Shown: piece after piece, positions 22,330 to 34,900 of the stretch
Numbering within the stretch: the stretch's first letter is position 1
Layout of the letters: every line of letters begins with the position of its first letter
NCBI GenBank assembly: GCA_964017185.1
Contig: OZ024879.1
Span: 42,477,883 to 42,541,882 of the forward strand
Source of the DNA: Rugalucina vietnamica
Lineage: Eukaryota; Mollusca; Bivalvia; Lucinida; Lucinidae
DNA: 64,000 bases
Direction of reading: 5' to 3'
Notes under the pieces: model-generated
What the model was told of the DNA's origin: nothing
The model's input: only the letters and a program-made list of their open reading frames with translations
Databases searched by the model: none
Translations under genes and position numbers: made by a program

Positions 22330-22905
22330 AAATAGCGATATTTAAGCGGCCTCGAAGTGTGCGCTAATGCAGTTTTTAAGATCCTGGACTAAACTAGTTA
22401 AAAACGAAAATAATAGTTTGTCAAGTAATATGTATTTAATAATTCATAGCCTGAATGAACAACGTAAACTAAAAACAAAGTGGTTAGATAATATCAAGAA
22501 TCTCATCATCACTAACGGATACGGAAATGTATGGGAATCCCCTAATGAAATAAATACCAACTGGTTTAAACTTTCCTTTAAGAAAAAAGTCAAAGACCAG
22601 TATACACAGAATTGGAATTCTCTTGTAGAGAAATCATCCAGCGGACTTAACTACAGAATTTTTAAGGACACATTCGAAATAAATCCATACTTTATGACTT
22701 TATCGAATTATAAATGTCGAATTCTCACCGCATTTAGAACTAGAAACAACCGCCTGCCGATAGAAATAGGGAGATGGTCGAGCATCCCTCTAAATCAACG
22801 CATCTGCAGATTATGTAAGATGAGTACCATTACGTATTAACCTGTGATTCTCTTACCACCCAGAGAGGACAGTATATCAAACCCTACTTTTACAGAAGAC
22901 CGAAT
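22330..22905 (+). mobile_element. LINE C-terminal fragment
   Basis: A 157-codon frame (22367-22840) plus a -1-like shift near 22820 reads RTRNNRLPIEIGRW, RICRLC, then DEYHYVLTCDSL. That is the conserved cysteine-containing tail that follows reverse transcriptase in Jockey/CR1-type LINEs. It is 5'-truncated and ends where a large palindrome begins. Confidence 0.75.
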
Positions 22906-22916
22906 ACATAGAGGAT

Positions 22917-23067
22917 ATTCAAGTTTTTGGAGTGAATATGAGTTTTATTTCATTGAGTGAAGTGAAAAAAAAATTATATTTCATGAGTGCCGAAGGCACG
23001 AATGAAATATATAATTTTTCACTTCACGAGATGAAATAAAACTCATATTCACGACAAAAACTTGAAT
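22917..23067. repeat. M6 large palindrome (151 bp)
   Basis: Arms of about 72 bp meet at TGCCGAAGGCA. The word TAGAGGATATT precedes the left arm and TTTTCTTTTTATT follows the right, as at 55.49 kb. An ACGTC-rich stretch follows (23098-23200). Confidence 0.85.
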
Positions 23068-23574
23068 TTTCTTTTTATTATATTGCATGTAGTCATTGTA
23101 ACGTTACGCGCTAAAGCATATGACGTCAAAATCTTAAATGACGTCATTACGTCACGTCATTACGTCGCTATTGTGTGTGAACGTTCATTGCGTCAACAAT
23201 AGCATAGATTATAAAATTTAGTTATGTATGAATTAGAAATGAAACGGCGTAATCGTAATTTGCGAATTCCCAAATCTTATATTTTCACATGTGAAAATAT
23301 AACTTTTTTTTATATTTTCACATGTGAAAATATAACTTTTTCAAATATTGGTTATATTTAATACATATTTCTCTATATTTCATCACTTGCCATATAATAA
23401 ATTGAAATTCCATTCTTTAATGAACAGTAAAAACGAAACTAATTTGACCAAACTTTGTGCCTTTATCGATATCATAATGAAAACAGTAAAACAAAATACT
23501 ATTTGATTCACATATTATGACTGTTTTGTATAGCCCATTCTCTCTGCAAGTCACATTATATTTTAAAATTCGAT

Positions 23575-23900
23575 ATATTGTGAGCATTCCAAAGTTCGAA
23601 GCCAGTGTGACACAAACCGTCAGACGCATCGTATGAGGATAAATGCACCCATCTTGTGCCCCTAGACTAATGCTCGTATTTACGAGAGGTGCAACGCCCA
23701 AATCGACTCACATGTACATGCCACTATTATATGTCATGTTGATGTGCACTGTTGTGGGCATACCAAACCTTAGAGCCAGTGCGAGACACAAACCGTCAAA
23801 CATACATCGATATGCTCGTTTGACAACGCACTCATCTTGTGCCTCTATTGTTCAGATTAAAAAATGGGGTTTCGCCCAAATTAACATACACAGCGTAAAT
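23575..23900. repeat. Imperfect dimer of a 175-bp repeat
   Basis: AAACCGTCAGACGCATCGTA / CACCCATCTTGTGCC at 23590-23660 is echoed by AAACCGTCAAACATACATCG / CACTCATCTTGTGCC at 23770-23850. Confidence 0.5.
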
Positions 23901-23939
23901 GTATATTTCACTGTTATATAAAAGTACAAATAGTGGCAG

Positions 23940-24070
23940 TCATTCGCAAATCCCGAGGGTTTCGGGTTCGATCCCGGGCTACCCTGGCCTGCCAGATGAG
24001 ACTTACCGAAGTCAAGTCTCGAAGTAACCTTAGAAGATTGTGGGACGTAAACCCAAACCTATAAATAATG
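23940..24070 (+). repeat. tRNA-derived SINE fragment
   Basis: A B-box-like GGGTTCGATCCCGGG is followed by a SINE-like body ending TGGGACGTAAACCC. The A box is not clear. Confidence 0.5.
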
Positions 24071-24109
24071 TACCAAATGAAATCTAGTGACATTAACACA
24101 AACGCTATA

Positions 24110-24850
24110 AAATGCTGTTTCTATTACTTACGTACAACTATGAGAAAAATAATATCTATATATCCAGTATATATTCAATGTTTCATGCTCGTTCGAAGAT
24201 CGAATTTGTTAAATCAGTAAATCCGTCTAAATTAGAAATAATTCCTTTAAAATTGAATAATTTTGCAAATTATCCCGAATACACAACCAATCTTTTCGAT
24301 AAACCCACGTTTTACTCGTGCCAATTATGACCCATCCTTCTGACCTAAAATACACCACAATAGGTTACAGTCCAGTAAATAATTGCGGATAACAATAAAT
24401 TCAGGTTTAAGCCACCAAAATCAAGACCCAATGCTTTTTTAATACGGCAGCTCAGTAAGGATCGCGCCCTCCTTATCTCTAATCTCTATAATTTTTTTTT
24501 AAATAGCTTTCTTCCTGTTGCCCTCTATATGAGTTCGATCTTCGAACGTGCATGTGCCGCCATATATGTTTTTCAATGTTTATTATTGCCCCTCTTGTTG
24601 TCATAAATATTGTGACCTGGGGAAATAAACTATTTGAATATTTGAGTTTGCGCTTATTGTTAACTCTAATTCAAGCAATTCTGATGGTAGATCAGACCTG
24701 ATAACAACTTGTGTTATGATCGTAATTGGTCGGCTTCTGACCGCCAATCAGGACAATCATCTACTTCCCAAATATGTGACTTTTGCTATAATAGTATGTG
24801 GTTTATGTCGGACCCGATCAGGGACTTTGAAGATAAGCCCATGGCTCGAA
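24110..24850. other. Intergenic, no gene seen
   Basis: An inverted word pair (GTTCGAAGATCGAA near 24190 and TTCGATCTTCGAAC near 24535) is the only structure noted. Confidence 0.4.
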
Positions 24851-24851
24851 C

Positions 24852-25990
24852 TTGAAGATTGTTGTGTGTTTCTTGTGACACAGTGATTAACGATGATGCC
24901 GTTTGATTCAGGATTTTGATTCGACGTTTTGAACACATTGTCTGACAATAAATCACTTTGAGACAATTGGAAGTGTGCGACCACCCAAACAGTCGTTCTT
25001 CTAAAATTTAACCCCTATTCATTACTTGTGCATGTGTAGGCACTGACTGCACTGCGGTTATCCTGTGATGTCCTCTAATTCAAGCAATTCTGAATCGTCA
25101 CACTTGTTACCGTGGTAAAGCACCTAACTTTACTCTTGTTTTAATGCCATACTCATGGCTGGATATGTCTTGCTGGAATGTCTTACGTTTCAAATTATTT
25201 ATACAAAAACTTTGTAATAGTGAACTTAACTTTAATAATAAAATTGTAATGCTCTTTTTAGTTGTTCTCTTCAATTCAAAATAATAAACTCATATAAGCC
25301 TCACAGAGGCAAATAATATCGCCCCAGATATGACGCCGAAAATGCGGTTTCCCATCTGGTGCTATTTTGATTTCTGAGACTGGTGGCCCTAACAATGAAA
25401 GTGGGGCCATCCAACTAGCAAATCAAGAGGTTAAAATGGGTGACATGTTCTGGAATTGGTACACTGTTGCTGCAACGTTTCTTTAGATACTTAGAAAAAT
25501 AATACAGTCGACGGTCGCATATCAGTTAGCAGTTTCATCAATCGTGAATGTTTGGTCATGACGATATCCGATTATTCCCATTTAGGCATTGATTAAAATA
25601 GCGTATTCGTTCTACTTAGCACACTGTGCGCTAAAATTTTCAAAGGTGCCTCGAATTTGAAGATTGTTGAGTGTTTCTTGTGGCACAGTGATTGACGATG
25701 AGGCCGTTTCATTCAATGATTTTGATTGGACGTTTTGAACACACTGTCTGAAAACGAATCACTTTGAGACAATTTGAAGTGTACGACCACCCCAACAGTC
25801 GTTCTTTTAAATTTTAACCCCTATTCATTTTACTCCAAGCATATGTGTAGGCCTAAAACTGGGAGAACTAACTGCACTGCTATCCTGTGATGTCCTCTTC
25901 TTCAACCAATTCTGAATCTTCAAACACTTTGTTTTTCTGGGTAAAAGACCTAACTTCACTCTTGTTTTCCTGGTAAAAGCCCTAACTTTC
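24852..25990. repeat. Duplicated block downstream of vWA gene B
   Basis: The block GAAGATTGTTG...CACTCTTGTT at 24852-25140 is repeated at 25660-25990, the second copy overlapping the end of vWA gene B. Between them lies the 25146-25650 block shared with 21.06-22.15 kb, giving a B-A-B order. Confidence 0.75.
25298..25375. repeat. M3 hairpin element copy 3
   Basis: GCCCCAGATATGACGCCG faces CGGTTTCCCATCTGG. Confidence 0.6.
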
Positions 25991-26273
25991 TGATTGCCTT
26001 ATACTGGTCCGGTATTTCCATCAAACAATGTAACGCTAAAGCTGCCGGTGGAAATACCGCCGTGGACATTACTTTATAGAAGTCTACGAACTGAAAATTG
26101 TCAAAATGGCGGGCGGGTAGATTGTCATCGAAGTTTTCCATTATGCCCCAGGGACCGTCCCCGACCCCTATGACGATGATGGACAGGGGGTAGCGGGAGG
26201 CTTCAACTATGGAGTGGGTGGTCTCAACTTCGCTGGTGACTTGACCATCGGCGACTATAACCAGAATATGGTA
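25956..26273 (-). CDS. Gene B exon 5 and stop
   Basis: The acceptor ATCTGTTTCAG precedes [20 protein letters not shown] and the exon ends LLPGKQE at a stop. The tail is shorter than in gene A. An M1 copy starts 55 bp upstream of the acceptor. Confidence 0.88.
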   Translation of the reverse strand, partial: YHILVIVADGQVTSEVETTHSIVEASRYPLSIIVIGVGDGPWGIMENFDDNLPARHFDNFQFVDFYKVMSTAVFPPAALALHCLMEIPDQYKAIRKLGLLPGKQE

Positions 26274-28877
26274 CTGAAACAGATCAAGTTAGAAATTACA
26301 CTAAAATGTTACAAAATGTATATATTTGAGCCACTGCATAAGAAACCCAACAATCTGCATATGCGAAAACAAAGACGCAGATCAGCGAACCGCGAAGCTG
26401 ATCAGCGCCTTTGTTTTTGCTACACGGATAGTACAATTCCTCTTCTTCTTAAATCCGAAATTTCAAGCTTTTAGTCTGCTTCTATTACTGTACAGGCTGG
26501 TTTGTGTCGGACCTGGTCGGGACCCAAATTGTTGGTTTTCTCACGCACAGGCTCATTTGTTATTTCGGCTCTACAGCTAAGGCGGCCATCGTGTCTCTCA
26601 ACCTATGAATAAATTATGTATCACAGATAAAGGTCATGCCATTACTGTATGTTTTTCACATCTACCAAAAAATATTTATCCCTAACTTTGTGGACAGTAG
26701 TCCTTTGTAGTTGTTTTTAATATGCATTGTCTAAAAATACAACTAAGTTCTACTTCTATTGATAATAATATCAGAAGGGTATGCTACTAATAACATTGTG
26801 TCATTTTTGAAAACAAATCGAACGAACTCGACAAAAAGCTAAAAACTAGTATTTCGATAGACAGCCCACAAAATGAAGCAAATGATGAGTGAATATTTAC
26901 ATTTTTCTAAAACCTCCTTGGATGAACCATTAGATGTTCATCTGTGTTCATACTTCCATGAACAACATTGTGTCACGCGACGTGACGTAATCCAAACTTG
27001 ACGTCAAAAAACATGAATCTCGCCAATCTGATTGGACGTTGTAAACGTCGACGCCGTTCCGCTGTTTGAATATACACTGTGTGTAGATTCTCTGTTTGCT
27101 GGTAAATGTGACCGCATTGGTGATTTTTCAAAAAGCGATAGAGAGAAATGAATGTAAATATAAGCAATGAGTTTCATTTTTCTGTTGTTCATGGAGCTAT
27201 GAACCGCAGTGGGTCGCTAGCAAAGTAAGTAAGTAAGTAACTTTATTGTAATAAAGGCCACCGGCCCAAAATACAAATCATAAAATACAAATAGTATTTG
27301 GTAATGTACAGTAGTGCGACATTATATCAAGAATAATGCATGCATGAGTTCCGACGTCAGGAAGCCTCGTATAACATTCACTAGATGAACTGCAAAAACA
27401 GGCTGCATAACGACGTAACTCAAACATGTGATACCATTGCTTAACTAAAGGCATACCTATTCTTATTCTCAATATATGGATAATATACATGTAATACATA
27501 CTTCTTATATTCTGTGCATCAATAATAATTCAGACCTTAACTTTAATGCCTCTATTAAATATTTGCAAATATTTGTTTTCAGCGTCACATTATTTATATC
27601 CATTAGATATTTAAATTTACTTTCAGAAGGATAGTTAACAAAGTAATCTGGCAAAAACTGTTTCCTTAACGAACCATAATAGCTACACACAAAAAGGAAA
27701 TGATATTCATTTTCCACTGCTGTGTTGCATAGTTTGCAAAATCTTCTTTCTATTGATAGTCCTTCAAATTTGCCTGAGTTAGCTCTAAGATCTAACAGCC
27801 CACCTCTAAATTTTACAAGTATTTGTTTAAAACTGGGTGTTTTGATTTCTTTTAAATAACGCTCACAACCAAAATCTTCAGTAATTTATATGTGCGTAAA
27901 CTATCCATATTTTGCACGTCATGCTGCCAACTACCAAAATCAATATCTCTATTGCGTTCTTTAAAATGACTCAAAAATAATGGAATATTTCCGACACCTT
28001 GATTGTACCATGCATAACCAAATTCCCACGCAAGAAGTGTATCTTTGACATCTTTTGCCCAGCAATTAGTTCTTGGATTTGCCCCCAACCATCTACATTG
28101 CAGGTTATAGCATATTTTAGGCAATCGTTCATTAGGCATATGTAACAATTTCAACCAATATTTAACAAGTATTTCTGTCCTGATAGCATCAATCGTATAA
28201 CGTACTAATTCCCCTCGAACAAAAACATTAGGTGTCAATCTCGATACTTTTAAAACGTATTTGCAAAAATCATGATGTACTTTTTCAACATCTTTACCTT
28301 CATGGTTACACCATATTTCAGCCCCATACGTCAAAATAGGAAGTATTTTTGTATCAAATATCTTAAATAGAAGATCTACTGACAAAGTTCCCAGTTGCGT
28401 AAGATTTCTTTTTACTGCAAACTATGGTGTACCAGAAGGGTCAAAACCACCGGTAGCAGTCCACTGGTAAATTTTTACCAGTGCACTGCTAAATTTTACC
28501 AGTGCACTGCTATATTTTACTAGTGCACAGCCAAATTTTACCAGTCCACTGATAAATTTACCAGTCCACTGATAAAATTTAGCAGTGCACTAGTAAATTT
28601 ACCAGTCCACTGATAAAATTTAGCAGTGCACTGGTAAATTTACCGGTCCACTGATAAAATTTAGCAGTGCACTGGTAAAATCGGTGACTTTGTATTTTAC
28701 CAGTGCACTGCCATCTAAGGGTATGTTCTTCAGCCAATCAAAATACAGCTTCTATCTCGTTATCGGTATCGATTTACCTGTGCATATTTGACAGTTGCAA
28801 TCATGGTGTGTAACCGCACACAGTCGCATATACGAGTAGGCCTACAGGAATTACGAGTTACTATGCCTTCGACCTTT

Positions 28878-28916
<39 letters not shown>

Positions 28917-31900
28917 TCAAATATACACATTCGCTGTGTATCATGCATCATGCATCATGTTTCTTGTCCGTATGATAAAACACACATTTACAAATATTCA
29001 TAAGAAACTTCTCAAGGCTGATTTCCGTTATATCTACCGTAGCTTCGTTTGTTCGTGTCTTTATTTGGAATCCAAATCCAAATTTTGGATATACACTCGT
29101 ATGCGATTTGTAGATTTGTTTGCTGATTTAACGCAGAGAAAGTGACATTTCTAATGATCGCTTTTATGTGTTAAACTCTACAAATTATGTGCAAAGTGAA
29201 CAGTATAAAGGGAACGGCATGTCTAGAGGCTTTTTCTCAAAAAGAGTCGAAAATGGGCATTTTACCATTAAATAGAAACAAAATATACGTAAATTCCAAT
29301 TTTGTCATTTATTTCAGATAAAATGTTAATATTGTTTCTTTTAAAAATATACGTTATCTTTGTAGAGTCAGCAGTCGGTATATCATGGGTATATCATCTA
29401 AAGTGTCATAAGGCAATACACGAAGTGTCATAAGGCAATACACGAACGTGCAAGCCAACACCTATCGTGATAATCCACACCTAAGTGTAGTAATTAAAGA
29501 CGCTAAGTCATCGCACTTGTTTGAAAAGCTGATCTGTGTACATGCTGGGTAATCTTTGACTTATGGCATATGACGTAACGCACAATACTGGTGTCACTTT
29601 CCGCTGCGCGTCGTTTACAGCTGGTAAATCAACATTTTTACAAAATAAACTAGTTTGCTGTATTGTGCATGTACTACGCTATGGCTCATAATGAAAAATT
29701 CAGTGATGGTTAACAAAATTTTGGACATTTATAATGCGCTATTTTGATAGCCGTAACTTGAGAAACAGCGGGCAATTGGTCTTGCTATATCTTTGTTGAA
29801 ATGTTATGATGTCAGCTTCTGTCATTCGCGTCATATTTTCCCGCATAGTATCTCAAAATGTCAACTTCTGTTGCAACATTAGTGGTGTGACACATATTTT
29901 ATAACTGATCGCCCTACTTGTTTCACCCCGCATCCAATACATTGCAGCGACAAAAATGTGCGGACGCATCTATTTGTTCGCTTGTGTTGTGCTATTGAGA
30001 TAAGGAACTTTTAGCCATTTTGAATTGCATTACCGCACATTGTTTCAACTTTTTCCGGAGTGCCAAAATAAAAGCGCAACATGTGACATGCTATTATCAG
30101 CCGTGGACTACAGATTCTTTCTATTACAGGCCGTTTGCGACAGATTAGATTTTTGAAAATTGCAATTTGTAGTAAAGCGCAGCGTTTAATCTTTAAAACG
30201 ATATATGATACTGCATGCTTTCTATGCTAATCATCTATCCAGTGCTTCCAAAACAAGACAAGGGAAGCAAAATTTGAAACTGACATCAGTATTGTGCGTT
30301 ACGTCAAATGCTTTATATATGTACATGTTTCATGGGAAATGTGTACAAGCCCTCATTTGTTTACTGTCAATTAATTTTCAATTTCTAGTCTTAGCGACCA
30401 AAACACCATTCGTATATGCAACTTTATATTATCGAATCCTTAAGAAATCTTTAGAAGTGGATGAAAACAGTGCTTTAGATGCTTGCTCAACAAGAGTTTT
30501 CTGGCATGAGTACCAAGACAATCTTGAAGATACAACTAGTCCCAAATATTTATAGTAAGTAACAACTCTGATAGGTATACCCTCAAAGTACCATTTTTCA
30601 TAACTTCTTAAATAACCCCCATTTCTGAAAACAATAATATTTGTTTTTCCTAAATTTACCTTGAGCTTAAATGTTTTACAATACATTGCTAGTTTATTGA
30701 TAAGACGTTGTAATTCAACTTTAGAATCTGCAAACAAAACTTAATCGTCAGCAAACATTAGCAAGAACAGTTTACAAATATATAGATCTATACCGTGACT
30801 GTCCTCAGTGACATAGTCTTAAGATCATTTAAAAAGAAACAAAATAATATGGGTGAAATAGCACAGCCTTGTCTAACCCCGTTTGTACAATCAAAATAAT
30901 CTGTCAACTCTGTATCGTATTTAACACAATATTTAACCTCAGAATATATAGATTTTAACATTTTTAACATTTTTGAGCTAACATGTAATGAGTTAAGCTT
31001 ATTCCATAGCATATTTCTATCAATCCTATCAAAGGCTTTTTCGAAGTCTACAAAAATTGCATATATTCTACCACCTTTCTGGCGCAAATATTTTGTAACA
31101 ACGGTTTGTAAGCAGAATAAATTGTCTATTGTAGAATATGTGCTGCGAAACCCTGCCTGTTCTTCGCCTAATACATTATGTTGTGAAGACCAGTGATTTA
31201 AACGTTTGTTTAAGATTGATGTAAAAACTTTACTTAAGACAGGCTGCAAAAATACACCTCTATAATTTGTTGGCAAATTTTTGTCTCCCTTTTTATGTAT
31301 TGGACTTATTACTGACTTAGCCCACATTTCCGGAAAACACCCTAAATCAAACATTTTGTTAAATAAAGGCACTAAAAATGTTACAAATTTATCTGAAATA
31401 ACCTTAAAGAATTCAGCGGGTATACCATCAACTCCGGCAGATTTTCCATTCTTCAATTCTCTAATTGTAATCAATACTTCGGTATGTGTAATACGAGAAT
31501 CTAAAATATCATCCTGTCTTTCCTGTATATCTTCATCAAAAAAGAATCTCCAGATTGCGATTCAATATTATAGAGATTGAAAAAATAATCAAACCATTCA
31601 TCTGCCGAAATCGAGGGCGAAACCTGTGCTTTGTGTTCTTTAAGTACATTCCAAAATATTCTTGCATTTTTTCGTTACAAGCAGAATTAAGTTTTGCCGT
31701 TCTATTTGCGATATAATCTCCCTTTTTTCGACAGATTTCGATATAAATTTTTCAGTGATAAGTAAGCATTTAATGCACGTTCAGTCAGTGTCTGCCTGAA
31801 AAATCTAAGTGCGCGTAATGTTTTCGTTTTCATGTCTTTGCAGCTTTTGTCAAACCACGGCTGTTTTCGATGTGTATCAGTATGATCTACATGGGTTTGT

Positions 31901-34900
31901 TTCATACAGTGTGCGGCCAAAAATATACAATTCATCAATTTCTCAAGCGCTTCGTTGACTTTGCTATTATTAATAAGATTTAAAATACTATCTGATTCCG
32001 ATTGGATTTTCTCCGAGACATCTCTGATATTGCGACCCGTGTGATTCATTATACTTGTATCTGTCGTATGTATGCGTATTTGACCTATTTTGTGGAATTT
32101 GATCGACGTTATTTTGCATGCGTAAAAATATGTTTAATGTTAATTGTAAGGGCATGTGAATCGACTCGAGTCTTTCTCCTACTACAAAGTCAAGTATGTC
32201 ATCAAAAACTGAGGTTTCAACCAAAAAGTAATCAATTACGCTTTTCGAGTTTCCAGTTATGCATGTAAAATTGCCTTCGTGTCTATCTTTACCAAAGCGG
32301 CCATTAACTATTTTTAATCCTGTTGATTTACATAAATTCAAAAGTGACCGACCATATGAATTGAGATCCCTATCATCAAGATTACATCTTTCTGGAGGCA
32401 ATATATCTTCCCTATAATCATCATCAGATATCAGATAATCGGTACTGTCAAATTGTATGAAATCTGGGTCAATGTTTGTATAGGCATTAAAATCGCCACC
32501 GACAATAAATTTATGGTCGAAATACGAATTTTTAAACTCAGCCATTTCGTTCTCAAGTATTTGGAATAAATTTTCTTCAGAGTGAATCGACGAACCTTCA
32601 GGTGACATATAAACAAAGCCAATCATATAACTACACCCGCTTAGTACTCTTTTGCAATCAAACTTCAACCATATAATATTCTCGGAGGCTGATTTTAACT
32701 GTTCTACACTAAAAATATCAGACAGCGAGTTTCTAACAAACACAGCAATACCGCCTGAATTACGAAAAGCATTTGTATGTTTGATTCTTATGCTATCAAA
32801 GCATCGATAACCGTCTATGGAGAACTGCTTTAACGTGTCCGCCCATGTTTCTAAAAAACAAAGTATATCGAATGTATTCAGAAAATCCATGAAATTATAG
32901 TAGTCAACGTCATAACATGTGCCATCTAATTTGCTTTTAAGACCAGATATATTCCACACGCAAATGTCAAGTTTTTGGGACACGTCTACGCCACGCCGTA
33001 AATTTTCGCCTCGGCTGGACCCCTATGCAAAACTTACATGGAAGGGGTTCATTCACTTTGCACGCGACCCACTGCGGTTCATAGCTCCATGAACACCAGA
33101 AAAATGAAATTCATTTCTTAAATAACGCATGATAACATTACCGTTCTGAGTTGTTGGACTATTTCTATGGCTTTCATTATGAGTGGAGCGAAGTTAGTGG
33201 GCCGGTGTAGTTTCACTGTAGGCGTGACACGATTGTAGGTATCTAGGACAGATCTGAACCCTTTCCCCTTCTCCTGAAATACAAAAGAGTAAACACTGAA
33301 CCAGGTTAATTTTTACTGGACTTACTGGACCTCGACGTCATCCAAGAGTCTTCATGACTTCATAGTCGCTTCTTGGTGGATGTTCTCCCTCTATTTCTTG
33401 GTTTGTCATGTAGGCTCATTTTCTAACCAATATTTAACTTTTGGATAATTTTAGTCTATGTATCGACTACCCTGTTGAAAGATGCAATAGGGGTTAACTA
33501 TACGTACAACAATTTTCTTTGGCTTCATGTTGCCAAATCTGAAGGGTCACTGGCGAGGCCAAGGTAGCCGAAACCTATGGCCTGTCCCCTTTCTCGTTAA
33601 GATGTTCACTGTTCTTAAAGGATTTCAGTTTTGATTTTTATTATACCAAGGACACTCTATCGAGAGGACGACACACTCTGGTTATTTTGCCCTTTATCTA
33701 CTGTGACATGATTTTTGACCGAAACGACCCGTTGCCCCGCGTGATCGGGCAAACGAGCGGTAGTTTCAAAATTAGAATTAATTGAATGGAATTATCTTCT
33801 CTGAGCCAGTAAGTAGAACCTTTAACAATTAAATTCATTTACCAGATTAAAGGCCTTTTAATTATCTTTCATCTGACATATTTATCTTTCCCCTAATTAT
33901 CACATTACTGGTAATTTTAGTGGTTTTCTTTACCCCTATTTTGTTTCTATTTTTGACAATTTTCATACAGTCGTCATAAATCGGAACCAATTACTTAGAT
34001 ATAAGCTGCGTGCTATTAGTAAGTATAATATTTCTGAAAAGCAGATACATCAAAGTTTCGAAAAAATTATATAAAAGTTTGATATTTTGAAATGTGTAGT
34101 AGTAAACTTATTAGAAATTACAAAGTCCGCGTGACAAAATGGCGGACCGTTTTTAGAAAACGAAAATCAACGGTGGCGCTTTTGGAACACTTTACAGCTT
34201 TATTTGAGCTTTCTACCAATAATTATTTTGTTTACTTTGTATGTTAAAGAAAAATCTTCAAGTTGACATATGCAAACCTAAGTTCAAGCTATACTGTCAG
34301 TTTGTCAGGACGATTTTTTCCGGGAAATTTACGGCTCATAAATTTGTTTTAGGGGTTTCTTTTTCCTACGTTTTTTCCTAAATTGAAAGGTTTGCGTCTA
34401 AAAATTGGTTCTAAAACTGTCTGTTATGATGATGGTAGACTTTGTGCACTTAATTTTCGTTATTTATCAGTTTGAATGCAACCAATCTTTGGAGTTATTT
34501 AATAAAAACTCGAACAGGTATGATTTATCTTATTTCAAAATGGCGACAATATCGACTGCTGCGGCTTAGCGGACAGGTAAAATGGGCATAGTACATAGTC
34601 AATATTTCATGAGCGATTTCCATTGAGTGTGTCGTCCTCTCGATAGAGTGTCCTTGATTATACGTAAACTTAAAAAAATCAGTTAAATCCAAATTTAAAG
34701 TCAAAGCTAGAAAAGGACTCGCGTCATAAAAAGGTACAAGTAGGCAATGATCAGGAAATGGCACAATCAGAAAGAAATTCCCACTCTATAAATCGAGGGG
34801 TGGGGAAAAATTAAAATGACACCTAGGAATTTATACCAAGAAAACATATCGTAAGCCGAGTGAGCAGCTTTTCCCCAATAGGAGGCCACTCAGTTATCCG

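Larger units (their letters stand above)
28405..30440. mobile_element. 2-kb insertion splitting the LINE reverse transcriptase
   Basis: LINE coding sequence stops after [10 protein letters not shown] (30.43 kb) and resumes at [17 protein letters not shown] (28.39 kb). The insert has no supported reading frame. It holds a CAGTGCACTG array, an (ATTT)n run and a short AAGTGTCATAAGGCAATACA duplication (29400-29445). The class is unknown. Possible weak terminal similarity is not convincing. Confidence 0.65.
27222..33060 (-). mobile_element. Degraded LINE (endonuclease plus reverse transcriptase) with a 2-kb insert
   Basis: From its 5' end (minus) it has an apurinic-type endonuclease frame (31988-32983: [31 protein letters not shown]), a frameshift near 32045, a linker (31702-32049), and reverse transcriptase (30788-31474: [27 protein letters not shown]). 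The catalytic FADD is followed at once by a stop. A thumb segment (30429-30737) and C-terminal region (28385-27505, ending [10 protein letters not shown]) follow. The 3' tail is CAATAAAGTTACTTACTTAC at 27222-27250. It is Jockey/CR1-like. Frameshifts, stops and the insert at about 28405-30440 make it inactive. It fills intron 4 of gene B. Confidence 0.88.
27162..33120. repeat. About 55-bp inverted repeats flanking the LINE
   Basis: The left arm 27162-27217 ends TATGAACCGCAGTGGGTCGC. The right arm 33064-33120 is its near-perfect complement. Each arm carries the small palindrome GTTCATGGAGCTATGAAC. Nothing else flanks the LINE as a direct repeat. Confidence 0.75.

Noticed and set aside
28440..28712. 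CRISPR-like or regulatory operator array
   Set aside because: The spacing sequences are the same AAATTTTA words each time. It is a palindromic satellite.
30205..30555. 116-codon plus-strand frame
   Set aside because: It straddles the insert/LINE junction, and its second half is antisense to the LINE reverse transcriptase.
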